NCBI GenBank assembly: GCA_021648745.1
Contig: JAKISE010000024.1
Location: 1 to 38,362, forward strand
Source of the DNA: Cyclobacteriaceae bacterium
Lineage (GTDB): Bacteria > Bacteroidota > Bacteroidia > Cytophagales > Cyclobacteriaceae
Direction of reading: 5' to 3'
Length of the DNA stretch: 38,362 nucleotides
A program made the translations under genes and the position numbers. Within the stretch, counting starts at the first letter, position 1, and each line of letters begins with the position of its first letter. A model generated the notes under the pieces. That model ran no database searches and was not told the DNA's origin. It was given only the letters and a program-made list of their open reading frames with translations. Shown here piece after piece: positions 1 through 7,988 of the stretch.

Positions 1-100
1 AAGAAAATATAAGGAGGTTTAGGGAAGTTTCGTTAAAGCCCAAAGGGAAAATATCTAGCAGGCAATCTTTTGAATATAAAAATCTTGAAATAATCCATTA

Positions 101-108
101 TATCTTTG
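101..108 (+). promoter_or_regulatory. Orphan TAnnTTTG element
   Basis: TATCTTTG is a perfect match to the Bacteroidota -7 element, but no TTTG lies 19-21 bases upstream. It points right, toward the 3' end of the DUF4920 gene on the other strand, and no plus-strand gene follows. It could make a short antisense transcript or be a chance match. Confidence 0.2.
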
Positions 109-178
109 CTTTTTATATTAAAAAGCTCACCTACTATTTTATTTTCTGGCAGCTATTCCTTATCCCGAACTCAGGTTA

Positions 179-682
179 TTAAATGGAAGTCGATTTATTC
201 TCTTTAATAATTACTCCAACCGCTTCAAAAGCATAATTAATTTCAGGCTCAGTAATGGCATCGATTTCTTCTTGAGAAGCGTCTGCGTCTTCAGCATAAT
301 GCTTTAAGGTGGCAATATCCACGGTATCCATTTTTGCTACTCCTTGTATAATAGCCGTTCTTCCAGCAGCATCTTTAGGCACAAAAAAACCATAATCTTT
401 AAATGTAACTCTCATAGTCTTGCCATTGTCCATATCCAGTTTCATCCAGCAACCTTTCTTAGAACATACTTCTGTAATATTTGCAGTTAGCTTTATTTCT
501 AATGAATCTTTACTTTCAAATTTAGAAAGAAAATCAGCAGAGGAAATAGCTCCCTCATCGGTAATAACTTCACCGTGATTTGTGATTTTAATGGACTCAA
601 ATTCCGCATTTTTATTTGACTGATTTGAATTGTCGCAACTCGATAGCAACAAAATGCTTGCAATAAATAAAATTCCTTTCAT
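179..682 (-). CDS. DUF4920 domain lipoprotein
   Basis: This is a 167-residue putative lipoprotein. The first 16 residues form a signal peptide ending in a lipobox (LLLSSC), so the mature protein would be lipid-anchored in the envelope. The remainder resembles the DUF4920 family of Bacteroidota, with the typical CSKKGCWM stretch followed by a DYGFFVPKD stretch. The molecular function of the family is unknown to me. A longer frame begins at 709 with TTG, but that TTG is the end of a promoter -7 element, so the ATG at 682 is the better start and gives a clean signal peptide. The gene lies downstream of the TPR-CHAT gene on the same strand, yet has its own well-formed promoter in the gap. Confidence 0.8.
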   Translation of the reverse strand: MKGILFIASILLLSSCDNSNQSNKNAEFESIKITNHGEVITDEGAISSADFLSKFESKDSLEIKLTANITEVCSKKGCWMKLDMDNGKTMRVTFKDYGFFVPKDAAGRTAIIQGVAKMDTVDIATLKHYAEDADASQEEIDAITEPEINYAFEAVGVIIKENKSTSI

Positions 683-706
683 TAGATTATTTTTAATTAG
701 TTTAAT

Positions 707-737
707 CAAAAATAGATACTAGAAACTATTTAACAAA
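707..737 (-). promoter_or_regulatory. Promoter of the DUF4920 gene
   Basis: On the minus strand TTTG (737-734) is followed after exactly 19 bases by TATTTTTG (714-707). This is the best match in the window to the two-part Bacteroidota promoter (TTTG, 19-21 bases, TAnnTTTG). Transcription would start about 20 bases before the ATG at 682. Confidence 0.6.
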
Positions 738-740
738 GAA

Positions 741-3530
741 TTACTCTCCCTGCATAACAAAAGCACCCCAATAATAGGGTTCTGGGTAGCTTGCTTTTAA
801 TTCCATTTGCGCTTTTCTAAACGAACTAAGTTTATCTTTAGAGGCTACCCAGTTTTTATAAAAGCTGGTCATTAATAATTGAGTTGCTGTATCATCTACT
901 TTCCATAAACTCATTATTACTGCCTTGGCTCCAGCTACTTCGAACGAACGTTGCAAGCCATAAACCCCCTCGCCCGACATAATATCGCCCAACCCGGTTT
1001 CGCAAGCACTTAGCACGACTAAATCAGTGTTGGTAAGGTCTAAATTCATCGCTTCATAAGCTGTAAGCACACCATTATTGCCACCTGCATTTATATCCAG
1101 TTTGCCGGCATTTGCTAATAACAAGCCTGATCTTAGCAATACGTTGTCATTAATATTATTCAAGGGCACACTAAAAACGGTATTATTATTAGTTTTTACA
1201 TCTTTCACAAAAAAGCCATGAGTGGCAATATGTAATACTTTAGGGCTTCTTGCTTCTTTTATTATTTCCTCTGTAGCCGAGGCATTTTGATACACCATAT
1301 TCTTAAATCCATTGGCTTTAAGAATAGTAGAAACAGCTTCAATTTCTTTTCCTGTGCCCGGTAAAGGAGCTATCTCTGGAGACCCGTAAGAAGGATTGCC
1401 AACCAATAAAGCTGTTTTTTTAGATGATTCTAAAGCCGATTTACCCACAATAGAACGCAAACTGCTCACATTTAATATGCTTAACCCATCCAATACAAAA
1501 CCACCATCGGGGTTTTTTAGCGAGTTTACACTTAATTGGTTATACACTCCATCAGATGACAAATAAATGGAACTAATCCCTGTTAACTCTTTGGCAATAG
1601 GCTTCCAAAACTGATTATAACTATGCGCATCATCTCGTTTAAATTTAATAACATTCTTATAATACTTAAAATATTTCCTCTCCAACTGATCACCATCTAA
1701 TAAAACCACCATTTTTATTTCAGATGGCTTAACTACTAGAGCCATATATTTAGTAGAGTTTCCATCCAAAGAATAGCCTACTCTAATAATTTCTACTGCC
1801 GCCTCATTGCTTTTCAGTTTGCTCTGAACATCATACAACTCAGGCACTTTACTTTTATATGCCTCACTAAAGATTCCTGATTTTTGAGAAAGTTCCTTTT
1901 CGAGTTGATTGGTTGCCGATGCGATAGAATCTGTGTTTACGTTTTGCACCGTTAAATCTTCCTTGCTCATAGAATAATATAGAGCCAATTGGTGCTTATT
2001 ATCTAACCATGAATTATAGGTCTCTATTAAGCTTTCATCACCACTATTGAGTATCGAAGATTTTACCTTGGTAGTGCTGGAAAGCAACATAGCTTTAGTG
2101 GCTAAACGATAATTCATTGCTGATTCTAACACCTTAGGATTGGTAGAACCAACCGCAGCAGTAAAAGCGAAGTATTTTTCAAACCGAGGTCTTAATGTTT
2201 TCCAATAGGCTGCTTTTTCCATGTCACTCATGGGAGCAAAATACTCAGAAACAAATTTTAGTGATTGATCAATCGATTGTTTAAAATAAGAATCGGCTTG
2301 CTCAATGTCTCCTTTTTGCCAATTCAATAAAGCCAACTCTGTTTCAACTTGCACATAAAACGGATGTGTTTTCCCATAGGTATCACCTAAAATATATTCA
2401 GCGCCTTTTAGGTTATTCTGAGCCTTATCCAACATTCCCTGACTTCTATAAAGAACCCCAAGTCGTGCTTTTGTAAGACCATTTCCTGAAAAGCTCCTTC
2501 CAAATTTTTTCTCATATACTGCCAAAGCTTCAATCAAAAGTTTTTCGGCCTCTTCATACTTCGCAATTTCCATGTAAAGTGATGCCTTTATCTCTAATAA
2601 ATGAGCGTAGTCTGGATTCGATTTTTTGCTTTTTAGCGGATTACGGGAAACGGCACTTATGGCAGATTCAAATATTTTTTCTGCTTCGTCATATTTCTGT
2701 TGCTGCTGGTAAAGAAGTCCTAAATTGGTTTGAAATCTTGCATACTTCAACGACTTGGTGCTCATATTATCTGCAGCAACATCAAGGCATTCTATAATGT
2801 CTCGTTCCGCCTCTTTATACCTACCTAAATTTTGAAATAAAACACCTCTATTATTTAAAGTTATGGCATAGGCCATGGATGATTTTCCTGAAACTTGTTC
2901 ATTAATTTTTAGTGTCTCATTTAATTTAGATTCAGCTTCATTAAAATCACCGATATTTTTAAATAGTACAGCCAAATTGTTTAACGAAGCAGCATAATCA
3001 ATACTATTCTCTCCTCGCAACTCTTTACGAGACTCAAGTGCTCTAGTAGTAAACTCCATAGCCAAATCATACCTTCCCATTCCATTATAGAGCATTCCGA
3101 TATCAGCGAGCACGCGCGGATACATTAAATTATTTTGATCACCTTCAATCTCCAATATCCCCAAGGCAACTAGAAATGAAATTTCTGCTAGATTAAAGGC
3201 ATTGGTCGCATAATACATCTCACCCATATCAATTTGTTCCCTGGCTTCTTCCAATAAGGTCTTATCCTTTTCATCATCGAGGTAAATACTTGCAACGTTG
3301 GTTACATCATCTAGCTTTTCTTTGTCTTCGTATTGGGCAGACACATCACTAAATGAAACAGAATAATTAAAACTAGTAGTATCGAATTTTTCTCTCGTCT
3401 TTCGTAAATGATCAGACATCATTTCGGTGCCTTTTTTAAGGCCTACAGAAGCTGCTTTATCTAATAATTTACCAAACTGGGCATACGAAAAAAATGGAGA
3501 AATAAGAAATATGAATAGGATTGTGCGCAT
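741..3530 (-). CDS. Secreted TPR-CHAT protein
   Basis: This is a 929-residue protein with three parts. An N-terminal signal peptide ends near FFSYAQ (about residue 18). A long array of TPR/Kinesin-light-chain-like repeats follows (roughly 90-420, with recurring NNLA/NLG and YxEAE motifs). A C-terminal CHAT domain spans roughly 620-925. CHAT is a caspase/separase-like cysteine protease fold, and both expected catalytic residues are present: His771 in IATHGFF and Cys843 in LSACETGLG. The signal peptide implies export to the periplasm or surface. Substrate and partner are unknown. The start was moved to the ATG at 3530 because the longer frame opens with TTG at 3560 and would bury the signal peptide. 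The downstream neighbour is a DUF4920 lipoprotein. Other roles for CHAT domains, such as cell-death effectors, are known in cytoplasmic proteins and do not obviously apply here. Confidence 0.85.
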   Translation of the reverse strand: MRTILFIFLISPFFSYAQFGKLLDKAASVGLKKGTEMMSDHLRKTREKFDTTSFNYSVSFSDVSAQYEDKEKLDDVTNVASIYLDDEKDKTLLEEAREQIDMGEMYYATNAFNLAEISFLVALGILEIEGDQNNLMYPRVLADIGMLYNGMGRYDLAMEFTTRALESRKELRGENSIDYAASLNNLAVLFKNIGDFNEAESKLNETLKINEQVSGKSSMAYAITLNNRGVLFQNLGRYKEAERDIIECLDVAADNMSTKSLKYARFQTNLGLLYQQQQKYDEAEKIFESAISAVSRNPLKSKKSNPDYAHLLEIKASLYMEIAKYEEAEKLLIEALAVYEKKFGRSFSGNGLTKARLGVLYRSQGMLDKAQNNLKGAEYILGDTYGKTHPFYVQVETELALLNWQKGDIEQADSYFKQSIDQSLKFVSEYFAPMSDMEKAAYWKTLRPRFEKYFAFTAAVGSTNPKVLESAMNYRLATKAMLLSSTTKVKSSILNSGDESLIETYNSWLDNKHQLALYYSMSKEDLTVQNVNTDSIASATNQLEKELSQKSGIFSEAYKSKVPELYDVQSKLKSNEAAVEIIRVGYSLDGNSTKYMALVVKPSEIKMVVLLDGDQLERKYFKYYKNVIKFKRDDAHSYNQFWKPIAKELTGISSIYLSSDGVYNQLSVNSLKNPDGGFVLDGLSILNVSSLRSIVGKSALESSKKTALLVGNPSYGSPEIAPLPGTGKEIEAVSTILKANGFKNMVYQNASATEEIIKEARSPKVLHIATHGFFVKDVKTNNNTVFSVPLNNINDNVLLRSGLLLANAGKLDINAGGNNGVLTAYEAMNLDLTNTDLVVLSACETGLGDIMSGEGVYGLQRSFEVAGAKAVIMSLWKVDDTATQLLMTSFYKNWVASKDKLSSFRKAQMELKASYPEPYYWGAFVMQGE

Positions 3531-3548
3531 AATGGTTAATTTATTAAT

Positions 3549-3556
3549 CAAAAATA
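3549..3556 (-). promoter_or_regulatory. -7 element for the CHAT gene
   Basis: The minus strand reads TATTTTTG at 3556-3549, 18 bases before the ATG at 3530. The -33 region has only a T-run, so the match rests on the -7 element. Confidence 0.4.
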
Positions 3557-3617
3557 CCAATTACCCTCAATAAAAGAGAAAATTAGAAAGCCGATTTACT
3601 ATTTGCCAATAGAGCAA

Positions 3618-4544
3618 TTACTGTTTTTGGCTAGCCAACAAGTACAGCACGGCCATTCTGGTAGCAACTCCATTTTCTACTTGATCGAGGATAATGGAAT
3701 GTTTAGAATCTGCCACATCACTACTTAATTCTACCCCCCTGTTTATTGGGCCAGGGTGCATAATGGTAATCTCTTTGTCTAATTTTTGAAGCATCTTAAG
3801 GTTAATGCCAAAATAAAGGGAGTATTCTCTAAGCGAAGGGAAATATTTGATTTGCTGCCGCTCGAGCTGAATACGTAACACATTTGCCACATCACACCAT
3901 TGTAATGCCTTGAATACGTCTAACTCAACCTTTACACCCAATGTTTGAATGTGTTTAGGAAGCAAGGTGTTTGGACCACATACCATTACTTCTGCTCCTA
4001 ATTTTTTGAGTGCAAAAATATTTGAAATAGCTACTCTTGAGTGAAGAATATCTCCAATAATCGCCACCTTTAGACCAGCTACATCTCCAAATCGCTCTCG
4101 AATCGAATATGTATCTAATAAAGCCTGAGTTGGGTGCTCATGAGTTCCATCCCCTGCATTAATGATGTTAGCATCAATATGACGAGATAGAAAATGAGAG
4201 GCCCCTGGGCTTGCGTGGCGCATAACCACCATATCCACTTTCATCGCTAATATATTATTGACAGTATCGAGTAGAGTTTCTCCTTTTTTAAGTGAACTAG
4301 AAGAGGCTGAAAAATTAATTACATCTGCCGAAAGTCTTTTTTCTGCTAGTTCAAAAGAAAGCCTAGTACGTGTTGAGTTTTCGAAAAACACATTGGCAAT
4401 TGTAATATCACGGAGCGAAGGGACCTTTTTAATAGGCCGGTTAATGACTTCTTTAAATGTATCGGCTGTGTCAAAAATCAATTGAATATCATTTTCAGAT
4501 ATGTCTTTAATTCCTAGTAGGTGCTTCTGACTAAGCTGCGTCAT
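3618..4544 (-). CDS. pyrB: Aspartate carbamoyltransferase, catalytic subunit
   Basis: This enzyme joins carbamoyl phosphate and aspartate to give N-carbamoyl-aspartate, the committed step of pyrimidine synthesis in the cytoplasm. The 308-residue length is normal. Signature motifs are visible: FFENSTRTRLSFE (carbamoyl phosphate binding, near residue 55), MRHASPGASHFL, HEHPTQALLDTYS, and HPGPINRGVELSS near the C-terminus. The start overlaps the end of pyrR by 14 bases, so the two are almost certainly translated from one transcript. No regulatory subunit gene (pyrI) is nearby, which suggests a class C-like or stand-alone enzyme. Confidence 0.95.
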   Translation of the reverse strand: MTQLSQKHLLGIKDISENDIQLIFDTADTFKEVINRPIKKVPSLRDITIANVFFENSTRTRLSFELAEKRLSADVINFSASSSSLKKGETLLDTVNNILAMKVDMVVMRHASPGASHFLSRHIDANIINAGDGTHEHPTQALLDTYSIRERFGDVAGLKVAIIGDILHSRVAISNIFALKKLGAEVMVCGPNTLLPKHIQTLGVKVELDVFKALQWCDVANVLRIQLERQQIKYFPSLREYSLYFGINLKMLQKLDKEITIMHPGPINRGVELSSDVADSKHSIILDQVENGVATRMAVLYLLASQKQ

Positions 4545-5079
4545 TTTCTTCGTTTATTAACCAGACTTTATTTTGTTTTTCAGGTTCGAGCTGAACCAAT
4601 ACTTTTTGGTGAGCAAGCGTGTTTACTTCTTTGCCCACATAATTAGGAGCCAATGGCACATCTCGTGAATACTTCCGATCGATTAGCACTAATAATTCTA
4701 CTTTTTGGGGCCTTCCGAAAGCAAGAAGGGCATCCATAGCAGAACGCACTGACCTACCGGTAAAAAGTACATCGTCTACTAAAATTACTTGTTTGTCTTC
4801 CACCACAAAATCCATTTTAGTTTCATGGGCTTTTGGAGGAATATCAAGTCTTCTAAAATCATCCCTGTGGAAAGTAGAATCTAAATAACCATGGGTAATA
4901 TCAACGCCTGTTAGTTTTTTTAACTGTGCTAGAATAAGTTCAAGCAAAAAGGCTCCTCTTGGTTGTAACCCAACTAAGACAGTATCTTCAAAAGACGAAT
5001 GATTTTCTATTAATTGATGACAAAGGCGATTTATGGTAATTGAAAGCAGGTCGGGGTTGAGTATTAATCGCTTTTGCAT
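4531..5079 (-). CDS. pyrR: PyrR bifunctional regulator / uracil phosphoribosyltransferase
   Basis: This is a 182-residue type I phosphoribosyltransferase. The PRPP-binding loop VILVDDVLFTGRS (about residues 98-110) and the PRGAFL stretch near residue 44 are characteristic of PyrR. In Firmicutes PyrR binds anti-antiterminator RNA in pyr leaders and also makes UMP from uracil. Here it heads a two-gene unit with pyrB and is preceded by a -7 element only 14 bases before the ATG, leaving no room for an attenuator in its own leader. The enzymatic or protein-level role may therefore dominate. That last point is inference. Confidence 0.9.
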   Translation of the reverse strand: MQKRLILNPDLLSITINRLCHQLIENHSSFEDTVLVGLQPRGAFLLELILAQLKKLTGVDITHGYLDSTFHRDDFRRLDIPPKAHETKMDFVVEDKQVILVDDVLFTGRSVRSAMDALLAFGRPQKVELLVLIDRKYSRDVPLAPNYVGKEVNTLAHQKVLVQLEPEKQNKVWLINEENDAA

Positions 5080-5092
5080 GATGTATTGGTTG

Positions 5093-5100
5093 CAAAGATA
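5093..5100 (-). promoter_or_regulatory. -7 element for pyrR-pyrB
   Basis: The minus strand reads TATCTTTG at 5100-5093, with GCA following, ending 13 bases before the pyrR ATG. The upstream -33 region is not consensus. The implied 5' leader is fewer than about 10 nucleotides. Confidence 0.5.
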
Positions 5101-5248
5101 GAAAAGATTTTTGGTAGAGTAGAAATTGGAGTGGCAAAATTTATCGATTTGATTTGTGTCTTTTTAATTAGGATAAATAGAGCGGATTAGCTTCACTGAT
5201 TCGGTGAGGGTGAACCAACACCAAAAGCCTAGATGATTAAAATCATCA
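5101..5248. other. Gene-free stretch upstream of pyrR
   Basis: No open frame or RNA gene was recognised. The DNA contains weak hairpins, including GATGATT/AATCATC at 5232-5247, and one arm (AAAAGCCT, 5223-5230) of an outer inverted repeat whose partner is at 5329-5336. It separates the pyrR promoter from the tRNA-Cys terminator structures. I see nothing else in it. Confidence 0.4.
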
Positions 5249-5311
5249 CTTTTTTGTGCCTAAAAATCCTTCTTGAAACAAGTTTCATCATGATTTTTAG
5301 GCACAAAAAAG
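5249..5311. repeat. 20-bp perfect inverted repeat
   Basis: Positions 5249-5268 and 5292-5311 are exact reverse complements (20 of 20), separated by a 23-base loop. The loop itself holds a small hairpin (TGAAAC/GTTTCA). The right arm runs into the A/T tract of the palindromic terminator at 5311-5332. On the tRNA-Cys transcript the arm TTTTTTGTGCC would be both the terminator U-tract and one side of this second hairpin. The function is unknown. It may be a small repeat element or an RNA-stabilising or back-up termination structure. Confidence 0.6.
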
Positions 5312-5337
5312 CCTCCGCTAATTAGCGGAGGCTTTTA
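5303..5337. terminator. Palindromic bidirectional terminator after tRNA-Cys
   Basis: Positions 5311-5332 are a perfect palindrome: a 9-bp GC-rich stem GCCTCCGCT with an AATT turn. It is flanked by A-runs on the left and TTTT on the right, so it can terminate in both directions. On the minus strand it lies immediately downstream of tRNA-Cys and is followed by six Ts, making it the likely end of the tRNA transcript and perhaps of rpsA read-through. Confidence 0.8.
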
Positions 5338-5340
5338 CTG

Positions 5341-5411
5341 AGGCGTTGAGCGGATTCGAACCGCTGTACAAGGTTTTGCAGACCTCTGCCTAGCCACTCG
5401 GCCACAACGCC
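5341..5411 (-). tRNA. tRNA-Cys (GCA)
   Basis: Read on the minus strand, the 71-base gene begins GGCGTTG and ends CAACGCC plus discriminator T. The acceptor stem is perfect seven-pair, and U73 is the cysteine identity base. The D arm (GCCGAGTGGCTAGGC), anticodon arm with GCA between CT and AA, and T arm with GGTTCGAATCC are all present. The 3' CCA is not encoded; CAG follows the discriminator. It lies about 100 bases downstream of rpsA on the same strand and is followed directly by a strong terminator. Confidence 0.95.
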
Positions 5412-5471
5412 ATTACTTTTGTTCTGATAATAATCGAAGCAAAAGTAAAATATTATTCAGTTTATAAAGCA

Positions 5472-5500
5472 ATGCCGCTCCGATAATATTGAAGCGGCAT
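5472..5500 (-). terminator. Hairpin just after rpsA
   Basis: The 8-bp perfect stem ATGCCGCT/AGCGGCAT has a 13-base loop and lies directly downstream of the rpsA stop. The following minus-strand sequence is only moderately T-rich (TTGCTTTATAAA), so it may be a weak terminator or a 3'-end stabiliser, with read-through into tRNA-Cys possible. Confidence 0.45.
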
Positions 5501-5508
5501 CGAATTAA

Positions 5509-7830
5509 TTACTTGTCTTCACCTTTAGCTTCATCAGCCTTTGGAGCTTCTTCTGCTTTTGGTTCTTCCTTTTTGGCTTTCGCTTTAGTCGCTTTCTTAG
5601 CTTTAGGAACAGCCTCTTTTTTAGGTGCTTCTTCTGCTTTAGCTTCTTCAACTTTAGCTTCTTCCGCTTTTGGAGCCTCCTCTTTCGGAGCTTCTTCTTT
5701 CTTCTTAGCTGGAGCTTTTTTGGTTGCTGGCTTTGCAGCTGGCTTTTCCATTTGCTCTTTTAAAGCAGAAAGTGCAGATAAATCACCTAAGCTAGAAGTT
5801 GCTTCCTGGTTACTCGAACTAGTCGCTTTTTTCTTGCCACCAGCTTTTTTCTTTGGAGCAACAGGCTTTTCGTCCTCTTTATAAGTAGCGGTGTGCGATA
5901 ATAAAATTCGCTTTTCGCCTTTAGAAAACTCAATAACTTTAAAGTCTAAAGTTTCACCTACACTAGGCTTAGCACCATCTTCTTTAACTAAGTTCTTAGC
6001 ATTTACAAATCCTTCAATACCGTAAGGTAATTCAAGTACAGAGCCTTTATCTGTTTTGTTATTGATTGTACACTTATGTGTAGTTCCAATTTCAAATACA
6101 GTTTCAAATGTATCCCAAGGATTTTCTTCTAGCTGCTTATGACCTAGAGCTAGCTTCCTATTTTCAACGTCTAATTCAAGTACTTGAACTTCTAACTCAC
6201 CACCAACAGCGATAAACTCAGATGGGTGCTTGATTTTCTTAGTCCAAGAAAGATCAGAAACGTGCACTAATCCGTCAATACCTTCTTCAAGCTCAATAAA
6301 TAAACCGAAGTTAGTTAGGTTACGAACTATTCCTGTATGATTTGTACCGATCCCATATTTAGAAACAACGTCAGTTTTCAACCAAGGATCTTCAGCTAAT
6401 TGCTTGATGCCAAGAGACATTTTACGATCATCACGATCTAAGGTAAGAACAACAGCTTCCATTTCGTCACCTACTTTCATAAAGTCGGCAGGGTTACGTA
6501 AGTGTTGCGACCACGACATTTCTGAAACGTGAATTAGGCCTTCAACACCTGGTTGAATTTCTAAGAACGCACCGTAATCAGCCACATTAACAATTTTACC
6601 TTTTACTTTAGCTCCAACTTCTAACTCTTTGGCTAACGCATCCCAAGGATGAGCCGTAAGTTGTTTCATACCTAGAGAAATACGTTTTTTATCCTCGTCA
6701 AATTCAAGAACAACAATTTTAACGGTTTCGTCTAATTTAAGTACTTCCTCTGGGTGGTTAATTCTACCCCAAGAAATATCAGTAATATGAAGTAAACCAT
6801 CAACACCACCTAAATCGATGAATACACCGAAGTTGGTCATGTTTTTAATAACTCCTTCTAATACTTGACCTTTTTCAAGGTTATTCAATATTTCAGCACG
6901 TTGTTTTTCAAGATCTTTTTCAATCAAGATTTTGTGTGAAACAACAACGTTATCGTTTGTATAGTTAATTTTTACAACCTTAACTTCCATTGACTTACCA
7001 ACAAAAATATCGAAGTCACGGATAGGTTTAACATCAATTTGAGATCCTGGTAAGAAGGCTTCAACACCAAAGATATCTACAATAAGACCACCTTTAGTTC
7101 TACGCTTAACAAAACCTTCAATTACAGTGTCATCATCATGAGAAGATTGGATGTTTTCCCAAGCTTTAACAATTTTAGCCTTTCTACGAGAAAGAACTAG
7201 CTGACCTTTAACGTCTTCTTGCTCATCTACATATACTTCAACAACATCACCAATTTTAAGATCAGGAGTATCTCTAAATTCAGAAGCAGAAACTAATCCA
7301 TCAGATTTAAACCCGATGTTAAGAATTACATCTCTGTTACTAACACTAACCACTGTTGCTTGCACAACTTCACGCTCAGTTACTGTACTTAGAGTTTCTT
7401 CGTACATTTTAGCCATATCTTCCTTTTCCTTGGCACTGTAACCATCACCAAATCCTTTGGTTGATACAGCATCCCAGTCAAATTCTTCTACAACTACTTC
7501 TTCTTTTTTAGGAGCAGCCGCCTTAGGAGCTTCTTCTTTTACTTCCTCAGCAACAACTTCAGTTTTTGCTTCTTTTTCAACAGCCTCTTTTTTAGGAGTA
7601 GCCGCCTTAGGAGCTTCTTCTTTTACTTCCTCAGTAACAACTTCAGCTTTTGCTTCTTTTTCAACAGCCTCTTTTTTAGGCTCTTTTTTTTCTGCTTTAG
7701 CTTTAGGGGTTTTTTTCGCTGCGGCTTTTTTTGGAGCAGCATCAGGAGTAGCTTCTGTTTTAGCTGCTACTACTTCTTTCTTAGCAGGCTCAGCCTTCGC
7801 TTCTTCTGCTTTTTTTTGAGTTTCACTCAT
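5509..7830 (-). CDS. rpsA: 30S ribosomal protein S1
   Basis: The 773-residue protein carries six S1 RNA-binding domains (about residues 150-650). Domains 3 to 5 show the classic pattern NFGVFIDLGGVDGLLH...DISW. S1 binds mRNA on the 30S subunit and helps initiation, which matters in a genome lacking Shine-Dalgarno sequences. The protein is much longer than E. coli S1 (557 residues) because of low-complexity tails at both ends. The N-terminal about 115 residues and C-terminal about 120 are rich in Lys, Ala, Glu and Pro (KKAxAKK, EEAPKAE). The N-terminal tail contains a 28-residue unit repeated twice. Such tails on S1 occur in Bacteroidota; their role is not known to me. The leader is about 95 bases from the -7 element, long enough for autoregulation. 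Confidence 0.95.
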   Translation of the reverse strand: MSETQKKAEEAKAEPAKKEVVAAKTEATPDAAPKKAAAKKTPKAKAEKKEPKKEAVEKEAKAEVVTEEVKEEAPKAATPKKEAVEKEAKTEVVAEEVKEEAPKAAAPKKEEVVVEEFDWDAVSTKGFGDGYSAKEKEDMAKMYEETLSTVTEREVVQATVVSVSNRDVILNIGFKSDGLVSASEFRDTPDLKIGDVVEVYVDEQEDVKGQLVLSRRKAKIVKAWENIQSSHDDDTVIEGFVKRRTKGGLIVDIFGVEAFLPGSQIDVKPIRDFDIFVGKSMEVKVVKINYTNDNVVVSHKILIEKDLEKQRAEILNNLEKGQVLEGVIKNMTNFGVFIDLGGVDGLLHITDISWGRINHPEEVLKLDETVKIVVLEFDEDKKRISLGMKQLTAHPWDALAKELEVGAKVKGKIVNVADYGAFLEIQPGVEGLIHVSEMSWSQHLRNPADFMKVGDEMEAVVLTLDRDDRKMSLGIKQLAEDPWLKTDVVSKYGIGTNHTGIVRNLTNFGLFIELEEGIDGLVHVSDLSWTKKIKHPSEFIAVGGELEVQVLELDVENRKLALGHKQLEENPWDTFETVFEIGTTHKCTINNKTDKGSVLELPYGIEGFVNAKNLVKEDGAKPSVGETLDFKVIEFSKGEKRILLSHTATYKEDEKPVAPKKKAGGKKKATSSSNQEATSSLGDLSALSALKEQMEKPAAKPATKKAPAKKKEEAPKEEAPKAEEAKVEEAKAEEAPKKEAVPKAKKATKAKAKKEEPKAEEAPKADEAKGEDK
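7504..7671. repeat. 84-bp tandem duplication inside rpsA
   Basis: Two adjacent 84-bp copies (7504-7587 and 7588-7671) differ at only a few bases, and a partial third starts at 7672. Each encodes 28 residues beginning KKEAVEKEAK and ending EEAPKAA-P. The unit is a multiple of three, so copy-number change keeps the frame. It belongs to the disordered N-terminal tail of S1. Confidence 0.85.
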
Positions 7831-7929
7831 AATATAAATTGCTTGTAATCAATCGATTAACCCAACAAGCATATGGGCCATTTTTAATTAAACATCTCCA
7901 AATTGGAGCCATCCTTTTTGAATGGAGTG

Positions 7930-7960
7930 CAAAGATAGAAAAAAATATAATTAGTTCGAA
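7930..7960 (-). promoter_or_regulatory. rpsA promoter
   Basis: On the minus strand TTCG (7960-7957) is followed after 19 bases by TATCTTTG (7937-7930). This is one mismatch from the Bacteroidota promoter pattern. The resulting leader is about 95 nucleotides and contains a small CTCCAA/TTGGAG hairpin. Two copies of TTCGAAGT (7955-7962 and 7976-7983) flank the upstream side. Confidence 0.5.
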
Positions 7961-7988
7961 GTAAAGAGTTAATACTTCGAAGTTAAAC

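Noticed and set aside
1..178. Possible short genes at the left edge
   Set aside because: Only frames of about 17-21 codons exist, with no recognisable sequence or supporting context.
5489..5884. Ala/Ser-rich open frame antisense to the rpsA 3' end
   Set aside because: It is the mirror of the Lys/Ala/Glu-rich tail of S1; low-complexity codons create long antisense frames. The same applies to 7457-7819.
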